Source: an uncultured Clostridia bacterium (GTDB lineage: Bacteria; Bacillota; Clostridia; Saccharofermentanales; Saccharofermentanaceae). From it: a stretch of 64,000 bases of DNA. Under the pieces are notes generated by a model. That model was given only the letters and a program-made list of their open reading frames with translations. It ran no database searches and was not told the origin of the DNA. Location of the stretch: NCBI GenBank assembly GCA_946187935.1, contig CAMHSJ010000002.1, forward strand, positions 1-64,000, written 5' to 3'. The position numbers and the translations under genes are program-made. Positions 1 to 7,557 of this stretch are shown in pieces; the stretch's first letter is position 1, and each line of letters starts with the position of its first letter.

Positions 1-54
1 AATGCCAGCCTGTCACGCTGGAGGTCGAGGGTTCGAGCCCCTTCTGCGTCGCCA
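1..54 (+). tRNA. tRNA-Asp (GTC), 5' end cut off by the window
   Basis: The visible part runs from the 5' side of the anticodon stem to an encoded CCA at 52-54. The seven-base anticodon loop CTGTCAC gives anticodon GTC, read as aspartate. The T arm GGTTCGAGCC is intact and the discriminator base is G. About the first third of the gene lies outside the window. It is followed by a hairpin terminator and then tRNA-Phe, so it is the end of a tRNA cluster. Confidence 0.9.
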
Positions 55-56
55 AG

Positions 57-92
57 CAAGACCGGAACCTTCCGGTTTCGGTCTTGTTTTTT
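57..92 (+). terminator. Intrinsic terminator between tRNA-Asp and tRNA-Phe
   Basis: A 12-bp stem (58-69 with 74-85, one G-T pair) encloses loop TTCC and is followed by a six-T run. It lies directly before tRNA-Phe, so the two tRNAs may be separate transcripts or only partly linked. Confidence 0.8.
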
Positions 93-168
93 GCCCAGAT
101 AGCTCAGTCGGTAGAGCAGGGGACTGAAAATCCCCGTGTCACTGGTTCGATTCCGGTTCTGGGCACCA
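93..168 (+). tRNA. tRNA-Phe (GAA)
   Basis: A complete 76-nt cloverleaf can be drawn. The acceptor arms GCCCAGA and TCTGGGC pair, the D arm is GCTC/GAGC, and the anticodon stem GGGGA/TCCCC holds loop CTGAAAA with anticodon GAA. The T arm contains GGTTCGATTCC and CCA is encoded at 166-168. Confidence 0.97.
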
Positions 169-198
169 AGTCCTCAAGCTTTGCTTGGGGACTTTTTT
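169..198 (+). terminator. Intrinsic terminator after tRNA-Phe
   Basis: An 11-bp stem (169-179 with 183-193) with loop TTT leads into a run of T to 198. It ends the tRNA transcript just before the next gene. Confidence 0.85.
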
Positions 199-210
199 CA
201 TTCCTGAGTA

Positions 211-216
211 TATAAT
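211..216 (+). promoter_or_regulatory. -10 box giving a probably leaderless mRNA
   Basis: A perfect TATAAT lies only six bases before the ATG at 223. Initiation at the usual distance would start the RNA at or next to the ATG. No Shine-Dalgarno sequence fits between box and start. The -35 is weak (TTGGGG at 185-190, 20-bp spacer). Confidence 0.55.
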
Positions 217-222
217 CTTGAT

Positions 223-885
223 ATGAGACTGATATTCATAAGACATGGAGATCCTGATTACGATCTGGACGTTTTGACTGAACTGGGCCATGAGCAGGCT
301 AAGAAAGCTGCCCGGAGGCTTCTTTGCGAGAATATAGATGCCGTATATGCCTCAACGCACGGACGCGCCTGGCAGACGGCTGAGGCATTTACCGAACTGT
401 CTGGCATTTCTCCTATTCATGAGCTGCCCTTTATGCGTGAGATCAGATACGGCAAGGAAGAGGCTCTTTATGAGAGCGGCCATCCGTGGAATACCGCGGA
501 TCTCATGATGGATGAGGGGACAGATCTAAGATCGCCTGAGTGGCGCAGCAGAGAAGAATTCATCGATAACACTGCTGTAGTTGATTTCGATACAAAGGTA
601 AGACAGGCAGATGACTGGCTTAAGACCTTAGGCTATGAGAGGGAGGGCCTTTACTACAGAAACATCTCTCCTCTCGAAAACACAAAGACTGTTGCAGTCT
701 TTTGCCACGGGGGCTCTGCAACAGTCTTACTTGCCCATATACTGAATCAGGAATTCCCTTATATGTGCGCAGCGGTGCATATGGGTCATACAGCCATATC
801 GATCTTAAGATTTGACAAAAGACCCGGCACTCTCGCGATGCCGATTATCGAGCTTCTTAACGACTGCGGTCACACCAGAGATTAA
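223..885 (+). CDS. Histidine phosphatase family protein (phosphoglycerate mutase-like)
   Basis: A 220-residue cytosolic phosphatase of the histidine phosphatase superfamily. The N-terminal IFIRHGDP carries the RHG motif whose His becomes phosphorylated. A second conserved His stands in VFCHGGS near residue 163, and Arg and Glu residues of the pocket are present (MREIRYGKEE). The substrate cannot be read from the sequence; relatives act on sugar phosphates, nucleotides or cofactor precursors. It appears to be transcribed alone from a promoter so close to the ATG that the message would have no leader. Its stop codon overlaps the stop of the convergent XRE regulator within TTAA at 882-885. Confidence 0.85.
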   Translation: MRLIFIRHGDPDYDLDVLTELGHEQAKKAARRLLCENIDAVYASTHGRAWQTAEAFTELSGISPIHELPFMREIRYGKEEALYESGHPWNTADLMMDEGTDLRSPEWRSREEFIDNTAVVDFDTKVRQADDWLKTLGYEREGLYYRNISPLENTKTVAVFCHGGSATVLLAHILNQEFPYMCAAVHMGHTAISILRFDKRPGTLAMPIIELLNDCGHTRD

Positions 886-1382
886 TGCCTGCACTTTCTT
901 AAGGCGAACAGTTTCTCTCCTATGGGGCCTGTTATCAGGAATCCTATGATGAGCATTCCCAGTGCGATGCCGAGCGATACGCCCTGCAGGAATCCCACGA
1001 TACCGCCGACATCCTCGGGCAGTACATATATCGAGATCATGTAGATTATGAATGCGACGGCCGCAACGGCGAACATATAGCTCATGCGTCTTGTGAATAC
1101 CTTCTTGGCTTCCTGCGTATAATCAGCCGCCTGGATAAGCGTGTCTTTTATCTCTTTGTCCATTTTGATTTCTCTCCTTTGTCCGTTAAAAATGTCTCTT
1201 AAGTCGACCTCGTAAAGATCAGCGAGTTCAACGAGCAGATCCAGGTCAGGCATGTTGCTTCCGGTCTCCCATCTTGACACTGTGCGTCTTGAGACAAAGA
1301 GCTTGTCTGCAAGCTGTTCCTGGGTAAGGTTCTTTTCTTTCCTGAGATCTCTTAAGAATCCGCCGATCTTTTTCTGGTCCAT
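882..1382 (-). CDS. XRE-family HTH regulator with two C-terminal membrane segments
   Basis: 166 residues. Residues 1-65 form a Cro/C1-type helix-turn-helix (IGGFLRDLRKEKNLTQEQLA, then VSRRTVSRWETG). After a charged linker, two hydrophobic segments (about 103-121 and 130-152) suggest membrane anchoring, so the DNA-binding domain would sit at the inner face. The start follows GGAGG with a six-base gap. It lies one base downstream of a small membrane-protein gene on the same strand, so the two are probably co-translated and may form a membrane-bound regulator pair (inference). Ligand and targets are unknown. An inverted repeat at 1681-1699 upstream is a candidate autoregulatory site. Confidence 0.85.
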   Translation of the reverse strand: MDQKKIGGFLRDLRKEKNLTQEQLADKLFVSRRTVSRWETGSNMPDLDLLVELADLYEVDLRDIFNGQRREIKMDKEIKDTLIQAADYTQEAKKVFTRRMSYMFAVAAVAFIIYMISIYVLPEDVGGIVGFLQGVSLGIALGMLIIGFLITGPIGEKLFALRKCRH

Positions 1383-1383
1383 G

Positions 1384-1587
1384 TCATTCCTCCAAAGAAG
1401 AGTCTTTTATCTTTGGATTATACCCTTTAGACAGCACCATGCAATTTGAGAGGTTTGCGAGAGCCGTGAAGGCGAGCCCCAATGCGAGGTAGGGAGTGAT
1501 CTTATCCGTAACCATTGAGATGATTATGAATACGATACCCGTAACAGCTAAAGCAAGTCTTGAGATGATCTTAAATGTGTTCTTCAT
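1384..1587 (-). CDS. Small two-helix membrane protein, partner of the XRE regulator
   Basis: 67 residues when started at the second ATG, which has AAGGAGG eight bases upstream; an ATG 24 bases earlier overlaps that ribosome site and was rejected. Two hydrophobic helices (about residues 7-25 and 30-50) are followed by a short charged tail. No family is recognised. The stop codon is separated from the XRE start by one base, and the ribosome site of the XRE gene lies inside the end of this gene, which points to translational coupling. It could be a sensor or anchor for the regulator, but that is inference from position only. Confidence 0.7.
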   Translation of the reverse strand: MKNTFKIISRLALAVTGIVFIIISMVTDKITPYLALGLAFTALANLSNCMVLSKGYNPKIKDSSLEE

Positions 1588-1680
1588 TTTTGTGTCCTCC
1601 TTGGTTGTCATGCCTCAAGCTTAAGCCTGCCCGGGCCCCAAATGAAGGACACGGAGCGTCCAAAAACGCTTTTCTTTTAA

Positions 1681-1699
1681 TGAGACATGGTGTGTCCCA
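1681..1699. promoter_or_regulatory. Inverted repeat upstream of the XRE operon, candidate operator
   Basis: TGAGACA-N5-TGTCCCA matches as a 7-bp inverted repeat at six of seven positions. A second shorter repeat, GGAC-N7-GTCC, lies at 1648-1662. Both sit in the 290-bp gap between the divergent XRE operon and the Ca2+ ATPase gene. No other gene is seen in that gap. The role is a guess from position. Confidence 0.35.
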
Positions 1700-1815
1700 T
1701 TTAGTAAAATAGGGCTTTTCGAGGTTTTGGCAGATTTGGACCGGGAAATTATCCCCGTTTCTTTTTTGACGCAAAAGCCGCGTATTAGAAGCATGTATTT
1801 CGTCTTATTTATTCA

Positions 1816-1844
1816 TTGAAACAAAAATATTTAATTAGTATAAT
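1816..1844 (+). promoter_or_regulatory. Promoter of the Ca2+ ATPase gene
   Basis: TTGAAA (1816-1821), 17-bp spacer, TATAAT (1839-1844). The start codon lies 34 bases further on, with GGGAG in the leader. Confidence 0.75.
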
Positions 1845-1877
1845 TACGCTCGTAATATTTTAAGGGAGACCAAGACA

Positions 1878-4661
1878 GTGGAAAAAGCATATACAAAAAG
1901 TGCAGAGGAGATCGCTGAGCAGCTCAGTACGGATCTGGTAAACGGCCTTAAGCAGGATGAAGCTTCTTTAAGACTTGCCAAGAGCGGTCCAAACTCATTA
2001 GGCGAAGAGAAGAAGATACCTTTGTGGAAGAGATTCCTGTCACAGTTTGCGGACGCGATGGTAATAATCCTTCTCGTAGCAGCAGGCCTTTCTGCATATA
2101 TGGCATATAAGTCACCTGAAGGCGGCATCGAAGACTGGGTAGACGTGATCGTCATCCTCGCCATCGTAATCCTCAATGCCTGCCTCGGCGTTTATCAGGA
2201 AGGTAAGGCTGACCAGGCACTGGCAGCCCTCAAGAAGATGAGCTCACCCCAGACCAAGGTCATAAGGGACGGCAAGATCGTTATGACAGACTCTGAGAAC
2301 ATCGTTCCCGGTGATGTAATAGCGATCGATGCAGGTGATGCGATCTCTGCTGACATGAGGCTCATCTCTTCAAGCTCCCTCAAGGCTGAGGAGTCATCGC
2401 TTACCGGTGAGTCGGTCCCTGTAGATAAGGATGCAAATGCCATCTGTTCTGAAGACTGCGGCATCGGTGACCGCAAGAACATGCTCTTCATGGGTACCGT
2501 CGTTACTTACGGAAGGGCAAGAGGCGTAGCTACTGCCACAGCAAGAGAGACTGAGCTCGGCAAGATCGCCAATAAGCTTACGAATATCGAAGATGAGCAG
2601 ACACCTCTTCAGAAGAGCCTCACATCACTCGGCAAGATCCTTGCCGTTGTCTGCATCTTCGTATGCATCATAGTTCTCGTAGTAGATATCTTCATCCAGA
2701 AGCAGGCTCCCACGGATGCGCTCATGACTGCGGTATCACTTGCAGTTGCCGCTATCCCTGAAGGTCTTGCTGCGGTCGTTACGATAGTCCTCTCCATCGG
2801 CATGACCACGATGGCCCAGAACAACGCTATCGTCAAGAGACTCCTTGCAGTTGAGACTCTGGGATGCGTTGACGTTATCTGCTCTGACAAGACAGGTACT
2901 CTTACCCAGAACCAGATGACTGTTACTGTTCTTTATGACGGCAAGTCTGTTACAGAAGTTACGGGCGGCGGATATGCTCCCGAAGGAAAGCTCGTTAATG
3001 CAGACGGCAAGGACGCTAAGATGAACAAGGTGTTAGAGAGCCTTGTAAGATCAGCTGTCCTTTGTAACGACGCATCCATTGTCAAAGCTGATGACGGCAA
3101 GTACTCCTGTATCGGAGACCCTACCGAAGGTGCTCTTACGACTCTTGGAATGAAGTGCAGATTTGAACGTGAAGAAACGATGCACAAGTTTAACCGCGAG
3201 ACTGAGCTTCCTTTCGATTCCGACCGTAAGATGATGACCACATATCACTCAGGCATCATTGACGGCAAGTGGGTGTCTTATACAAAGGGTGCTCCTGACA
3301 TCATTTTCGCAAGGTGCAAGAAGTACCTCGCAGAAGACGGCGAGCACGATATGACAGAAGAATACCTGGAAAACATCAAGCTCCAGAACCACAATTTTGC
3401 TATAAAGGCCATTAGAGTCCTCGCATTTGCTTATAAGGTCCATGAGACAGGCCATAAGGCTGATTTTGCGGATGAGGAAGATCTCGTATTCATCGGTCTC
3501 ATCGGAATGATCGATCCCGCCCGTAAGGAGGCCAAGGATGCCATTGCCGTCTGTAAGGAAGCAGGCATCAGAGCTGTCATGATCACGGGTGACTTTAAGG
3601 ATTCTGCCGTTGCCATCTCGGATAACCTTGAGATGAGAGATGCAGGACATCAGGGCGCTCTTTCCGGCGAAGAACTCGACAAGATGAGCGATGAGGACTT
3701 AAAGAAGGCGTGCGAGACCACAAGCGTTTACGCAAGAGTATCTCCTGAGCATAAGGTCAGGATCGTTACTGCTCTTAAGGCCAACGACCATATAGCATCC
3801 ATGACGGGTGACGGCGTTAACGACGCGATGGCATTAAAGTCTGCTGATATCGGTGTTGCCATGGGTATCACGGGTACTGACGTATCCAAGAACTCAGCCG
3901 ATATGATCCTCATGGACGATAACTTCGCAACTATCGTCAGGGCAGTCGAGCAGGGAAGGATAATCTATGCCAACATCCGTAAGTTCGTAAGTTTCCTCCT
4001 GTCCTGTAATGTCGGTGAGATCCTTGTCATCTTTATCCTCTCACTGATAAAGGGCGGTTCTGAAGGAAGCGTCTTCGCAGGTATAGCAGCGCCTCTTACG
4101 GCTATCCAGCTCTTGTGGCTCAACCTTGTAACCGACTCTTTCCCGGCGCTTGCACTTGGTAGGGAAAAGGGTGAACCCGGCATCATGAAGCTCCCTCCGA
4201 GATCAAAGAAGGAGCCGATCATCAACAAGAGCATGATGGCACACATCGGAATACAGGCCATGGCCATCTTCCTCTGCGTTGCAGCATCATTCCTGATCTC
4301 TCTGGCAAGCATGAATAAGGGCAACACATTCTTCTTCAATGGAACGGGAGCACAGCCTATTGACGTTGCAAGAACAGTTGCTTTCTGTACGCTGATCTGC
4401 GCAGAGCTCTTCAGGGCATTTGCGGCAAGATCTGAGCGCATGTCGGTATTCAAGCTCGGAATATTCACGAATAAGATGATGAACGCTGCCGTAGGCCTGT
4501 CACTTGCTTTGCTCGTAGCAGTAATCTATATTCCAGGCGTTAACAAGATCTTCGATAACGTAGCGCTGAATCCTCTTGCCTGGATAGTAATACTGCCGCT
4601 TGCACTTATCCCTTTCGCTGCAAGCGAGGTGTACAAGCTGATAATAGGCAGAGAAAACTGA
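1878..4661 (+). CDS. P-type Ca2+-transporting ATPase (PMCA/SERCA type)
   Basis: A 927-residue P2-type ATPase that would export or sequester Ca2+ across the cell membrane using ATP. The cation ATPase N domain is followed by the TGES actuator loop, PEGLA in TM4, and the phosphorylation motif DKTGTLT with Asp about residue 337. The hinge TGDGVND follows, and a six-helix C-terminal domain. Metal-site residues match SERCA: Glu in PEGL (TM4), Asn and Glu in CNVGEI (TM5), Asn, Thr and Asp in NLVTDSFP (TM6). This supports Ca2+ rather than Mg2+ or Na+/K+. The start is GTG with GGGAG upstream. It is transcribed from its own promoter and stands alone. Resembles Bacillus YloB. Confidence 0.92.
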   Translation: MEKAYTKSAEEIAEQLSTDLVNGLKQDEASLRLAKSGPNSLGEEKKIPLWKRFLSQFADAMVIILLVAAGLSAYMAYKSPEGGIEDWVDVIVILAIVILNACLGVYQEGKADQALAALKKMSSPQTKVIRDGKIVMTDSENIVPGDVIAIDAGDAISADMRLISSSSLKAEESSLTGESVPVDKDANAICSEDCGIGDRKNMLFMGTVVTYGRARGVATATARETELGKIANKLTNIEDEQTPLQKSLTSLGKILAVVCIFVCIIVLVVDIFIQKQAPTDALMTAVSLAVAAIPEGLAAVVTIVLSIGMTTMAQNNAIVKRLLAVETLGCVDVICSDKTGTLTQNQMTVTVLYDGKSVTEVTGGGYAPEGKLVNADGKDAKMNKVLESLVRSAVLCNDASIVKADDGKYSCIGDPTEGALTTLGMKCRFEREETMHKFNRETELPFDSDRKMMTTYHSGIIDGKWVSYTKGAPDIIFARCKKYLAEDGEHDMTEEYLENIKLQNHNFAIKAIRVLAFAYKVHETGHKADFADEEDLVFIGLIGMIDPARKEAKDAIAVCKEAGIRAVMITGDFKDSAVAISDNLEMRDAGHQGALSGEELDKMSDEDLKKACETTSVYARVSPEHKVRIVTALKANDHIASMTGDGVNDAMALKSADIGVAMGITGTDVSKNSADMILMDDNFATIVRAVEQGRIIYANIRKFVSFLLSCNVGEILVIFILSLIKGGSEGSVFAGIAAPLTAIQLLWLNLVTDSFPALALGREKGEPGIMKLPPRSKKEPIINKSMMAHIGIQAMAIFLCVAASFLISLASMNKGNTFFFNGTGAQPIDVARTVAFCTLICAELFRAFAARSERMSVFKLGIFTNKMMNAAVGLSLALLVAVIYIPGVNKIFDNVALNPLAWIVILPLALIPFAASEVYKLIIGREN

Positions 4662-4668
4662 TAAGCGT

Positions 4669-4697
4669 TTGCATTAGTAATTGCCGTGTGATATTAT
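4669..4697 (+). promoter_or_regulatory. secG promoter
   Basis: TTGCAT (4669-4674), 17-bp spacer, TATTAT (4692-4697), about 34 bases before the secG start. Confidence 0.55.
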
Positions 4698-4730
4698 CTA
4701 ACGGCTAAATTGAGAATGGAGGCAGATCTA

Positions 4731-4982
4731 ATGAGCGGACTGCAGATATTTTTATCAATAATCGACATCATCTTCGCTTTGGCGATAATCATATTATTCC
4801 TTGTTCAGGAGGGTAATGACCAGGGTCTTGGTGCCGTTACTGGTGCCACATCTGATTCTTACTACAGCAAGGCTAAGGGAAGAACACTCGAAGAGCAGCT
4901 TAAGCGCTGGACAGTTATCTCATGCGTTGGGTTCTCTTTGTTCTCGATCCTTCTGTATCTGGCTATCAACAGACACTGGTAA
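4731..4982 (+). CDS. secG: SecG subunit of the preprotein translocase
   Basis: 83 residues, two transmembrane helices (about 3-22 and 55-76) joined by a cytoplasmic loop with the SecG-typical QEGNDQGLGAVTG stretch. It forms the SecYEG channel with SecY and SecE, neither of which is in this window. The start at 4731 is chosen because GGAGG lies eight bases before it; an upstream in-frame ATG at 4716 lies before that site. secG beside rnr, as here, is a common Firmicutes arrangement. An intrinsic terminator and a repeat block separate the two genes here. Confidence 0.92.
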   Translation: MSGLQIFLSIIDIIFALAIIILFLVQEGNDQGLGAVTGATSDSYYSKAKGRTLEEQLKRWTVISCVGFSLFSILLYLAINRHW

Positions 4983-5005
4983 GTAAGAGCTATAAAGAAA
5001 CTCTT

Positions 5006-5033
5006 AAAGTCCGGACTGCTGTCCGGGCTTTTG
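5006..5033 (+). terminator. secG terminator
   Basis: Stem AAGTCCGGAC/GTCCGGGCTT with loop TGCT, followed by a short T-rich stretch. Confidence 0.8.
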
Positions 5034-5210
5034 TTATTCAATGAATGTTTCCATGTCATAGTGACACTTTTGTTGAATAACTCCGATAATCGATAGAAAT
5101 TCTGCAAATCCTTCCATAGCGTTAGGACACTTATATTGAATGTTCTGTTATCACGTATGGTTATTCATAAAAAGCATCCATATTATGTTGAACCTTTTAT
5201 TGAATTATGA
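5034..5210. repeat. Intergenic repeat block A: three units of 63-64 bp
   Basis: TTGAAT recurs at 5073, 5136 and 5200, and ATTCAA or ATTCAT at 5036 and 5163, so the block has a 63-64 bp period. The best-conserved part is the 44 bases at 5098-5141 (AATTCTGCAAAT ... TTAGG-N-CA ... TTGAAT), which recurs at 31657-31700 and 53936-53979 (about 32-36 of 44 positions by hand alignment). Within a unit, TTGAAT and the following ATTCAA form an inverted pair 26-27 bases apart. No open reading frame uses it. It fills the gap between the secG terminator and rnr. Confidence 0.65.
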
Positions 5211-5257
5211 GGCATTAGAGCAAATATGATATATAATCAAAATGTGAGGTTAGATAT

Positions 5258-7273
5258 ATGAGAGAAGATAATAATAAGAGAAAGAGCAGATCACCATCTG
5301 CGGAGAATATGAGCGCGGCGCAGCGCAGACGCAACAGGGTAATAAGAGCCAGGGAACTGGAGTCTCCTTCAAGGCCCCAGTGCTATGCCGATCTTGCCCC
5401 GAAGGGACCTATGGGCGTTAAGAACCAGGTAATAGGGATCCTCAGAGAGTCGAAAAGAGGCGGCATAGTAATGCCGGATCCGCAGTTTAAGGATACTGAT
5501 TTCGGCGCAGTCGATATCGATGCCAACCACCTTAACGGCGCACCTTTCGGCATGCTCGTAGTAGCTGAGATCTTAAATCCTGAAGCAGAGGCAGGAACGT
5601 TCAGAGGAACGATAAAGGAAGTATTAGGTGATGCAGGAAACAACGATGCGAGGATGCTCGGAGTATTAAGACAGTACGGATTGTCTCAGACATTCCCGGA
5701 CAGCGTCTTAGCCGAGACAGAGCCCCTGCCGTTCAATCCTGAGGCTAAGACCATAGAAGACGAGATCAAAAGAGGCAGGACTGACCTTAGGGATCTTCTT
5801 ACCATTACGATCGACGGCGAGGATGCCAAGGACTTAGATGATGCTATCTCGATAGAGAGCCTTAATAACGGCAACTTCAGACTCTGGGTGCATATCGCAG
5901 ATGTTTCTGAATATGTTAAAGAAGGCACGGCTCTTGATATGGAGGCCTTTAACAGGGCAACATCCGTTTATCTGGTTGACAGGGTAATCCCCATGCTGCC
6001 TCCAAAGCTCTCAAATGGTCTTTGCAGCCTTAACCCCAATGCCGACAGACTTGCCATGACATGTGAGATGTATGTCGACAGGTCAGGTGGTGTCTATGAC
6101 GGCAAGATCTATGAATCTGTCATTAGATCTGACAGGCGCATGAGCTATCTTGAGTGCTACCGCATACTTACAGAGCCCAAGAACGGTGATAAGGAAGAAT
6201 ACGGCAGGATCATTGACATGCTCCGCAAGATGAGGGAACTGTCTGAGATCTTGAAGGATATGAGGCAGAGAAGGGGAGCTCTCAATTTTGAGTTCCCTGA
6301 GACAAAAGTCATCTTAAACGAAGATCAGACAGTTAAGGAAGTTAAGCCTTATCCCATTAACTTTACCAATGGGATAATAGAGTCGTTCATGATCTGCGCC
6401 AACGAATATGTGGCCAAGACCTTCCAGTCAATGAACTATCCGTTCGTATACCGTGTGCACGAGGATCCCGATCCCATAAAGATCGCAAGATTTGCAGTGG
6501 TGGCAAGATACTTCGGTGCTGCGGGAAGACTGCAAGGCAAGATCACGCCTTCTGATATAGTCCGCTTTATGGATACTATAGGCAACGATGATGCGATGCC
6601 GGCACTTAACGAACTCCTCTTAAGGTCTATGGCGAAGGCTAGATACGCCCCTGAGTGCTTAGGACACTTCGGTCTGGCGTCCAAGTACTACTGCCACTTC
6701 ACGAGCCCTATAAGAAGATATCCTGACCTTTATATCCACAGGATAATCAAGTCTTATCTGAGGGGAGAAGACAAGAGGTCTCACTTCGCAGGCCTTGTCG
6801 ACAGGGCATCAGAGCAGTCTTCCGAGATGGAGAGGAACAGTGTGGATGCAGAGCGCGCCTCCGTTAACATCAAGGTCTGTGAATACATGGCAGACAAGAC
6901 AGGCGAGCACTATGACGGAACTGTCACTTCGATAATAGACAACGGCTTCTTCGTTATGCTGGACAACACGATAGAGGGCTTCGTTCCGTTCAGATCGCTT
7001 ATAGACCACTACTATTTTGACGAGAGAAGATACCAAGCCGTGGGCGCTCATTCCGGCGGCATCATCACAATTGGCAACAGGGTCAGTGTCATAGTCGAGA
7101 ATGTCGATACAGATCTTAACCGTATAGACTTTTCGCTTGAGGACGAGCCTCTTTCAAAGAACTCCATAAGACGGGCCGAGCGGAAGAAAACTCCTGCCGG
7201 GAAAGGAAACTCACACAAGAAGCCTCCGATCAGGAAGAACGGCAAGTTTAAAGGCGGCAGAGGCCGTTTCTGA
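5258..7273 (+). CDS. rnr: Ribonuclease R family 3'-5' exoribonuclease
   Basis: A 671-residue RNase II/R family enzyme that degrades structured RNA and supports mRNA and rRNA quality control. A basic, low-complexity N-terminus (residues 1-45) is followed by cold-shock-like OB domains. The RNB catalytic domain contains DGEDAKDLDDAIS (about residues 186-198) with the metal-binding Asp residues. A C-terminal S1 domain begins near residue 548 and a Lys/Arg-rich tail closes the protein. It seems to lack the N-terminal helix-turn-helix of longer RNase R proteins. A TATAAT box is at 5232-5237 and the ribosome site is weak (GTGAGG). No smpB or tmRNA gene follows, unlike in many Firmicutes. Confidence 0.9.
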   Translation: MREDNNKRKSRSPSAENMSAAQRRRNRVIRARELESPSRPQCYADLAPKGPMGVKNQVIGILRESKRGGIVMPDPQFKDTDFGAVDIDANHLNGAPFGMLVVAEILNPEAEAGTFRGTIKEVLGDAGNNDARMLGVLRQYGLSQTFPDSVLAETEPLPFNPEAKTIEDEIKRGRTDLRDLLTITIDGEDAKDLDDAISIESLNNGNFRLWVHIADVSEYVKEGTALDMEAFNRATSVYLVDRVIPMLPPKLSNGLCSLNPNADRLAMTCEMYVDRSGGVYDGKIYESVIRSDRRMSYLECYRILTEPKNGDKEEYGRIIDMLRKMRELSEILKDMRQRRGALNFEFPETKVILNEDQTVKEVKPYPINFTNGIIESFMICANEYVAKTFQSMNYPFVYRVHEDPDPIKIARFAVVARYFGAAGRLQGKITPSDIVRFMDTIGNDDAMPALNELLLRSMAKARYAPECLGHFGLASKYYCHFTSPIRRYPDLYIHRIIKSYLRGEDKRSHFAGLVDRASEQSSEMERNSVDAERASVNIKVCEYMADKTGEHYDGTVTSIIDNGFFVMLDNTIEGFVPFRSLIDHYYFDERRYQAVGAHSGGIITIGNRVSVIVENVDTDLNRIDFSLEDEPLSKNSIRRAERKKTPAGKGNSHKKPPIRKNGKFKGGRGRF

Positions 7274-7275
7274 TA

Positions 7276-7305
7276 TTGACAATTGCTCCTGACGTAGTGT
7301 ATATT
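7276..7305 (+). promoter_or_regulatory. Promoter of the aspS T-box transcript
   Basis: TTGACA (7276-7281), 18-bp spacer, TATATT (7300-7305). It begins two bases after the rnr stop and would start the leader near 7312. Confidence 0.75.
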
Positions 7306-7311
7306 GCGTTA

Positions 7312-7535
7312 TGCGAGCGATGACGGAGACCAGGTAGTTACATGGGCCGCCTATAGAGAGTCCGGATCATGGGCTGAAAGTCCGGACAGGAAAGGTATGT
7401 AATGATAACACCTCCCAAGCAAAGCAACCTATAAAAGTGATTCCGTTTGGAATAAATCAGGTGGCACCGCGGTAAGTTTAAGTAACTGATCGTCCTGAAC
7501 TTAAAGAGATTTAAGTTCGGGGCGTTTTTGTTTTT
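7312..7535 (+). promoter_or_regulatory. T-box leader controlling aspS, specifier appears to be AAC (Asn)
   Basis: The T-box core AGGTGGCACCGCGG is at 7459-7472 and is followed by a terminator, so uncharged tRNA would stabilise the antiterminator and switch on aspS. Stem I can be folded with lower helix GGAG/CTCC (7325-7328 with 7412-7415) and upper helix TTACAT/ATGTAA (7338-7343 with 7397-7402). The distal arm uses two copies of TCCGGA. The right side of the internal loop reads GAT-AAC-A at 7404-7410. In the usual geometry AAC (7407-7409) is the specifier, matching tRNA-Asn, with GAT (Asp) directly before it. TGGC in the core suits a tRNA with discriminator G, as both tRNA-Asn and tRNA-Asp have. 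Confidence 0.9.
7491..7535 (+). terminator. Regulated terminator of the aspS T-box
   Basis: A 15-bp stem with two G-U type pairs (7491-7505 with 7510-7524), loop GAGA, then GTTTTTGTTTTT. It competes with the antiterminator built on the T-box core. Confidence 0.9.
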
Positions 7536-7557
7536 AAAGCTAGAAAGGAAGATGGCA

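Noticed and set aside
1571..1774. 67-codon open frame on the minus strand upstream of the XRE operon
   Set aside because: Its composition is unlike a protein, it has no ribosome site, and it overlaps the start of the small membrane-protein gene in another frame.
2195..4468. Several long minus-strand frames opposite the Ca2+ ATPase gene
   Set aside because: They mirror the codon pattern of the real gene and have no ribosome sites or family signatures.
5034..5210. CRISPR-like array (period 63-64 bp, also at 31651-31767 and 53936-54113)
   Set aside because: Units are too divergent for CRISPR repeats, conserved bases are spread over the whole unit rather than in a fixed repeat with unique spacers, and no cas gene is present.
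7528..7557. Longer aspS start at 7528
   Set aside because: It lies in the T-run of the regulated terminator. The ribosome site AAGGA supports 7558.
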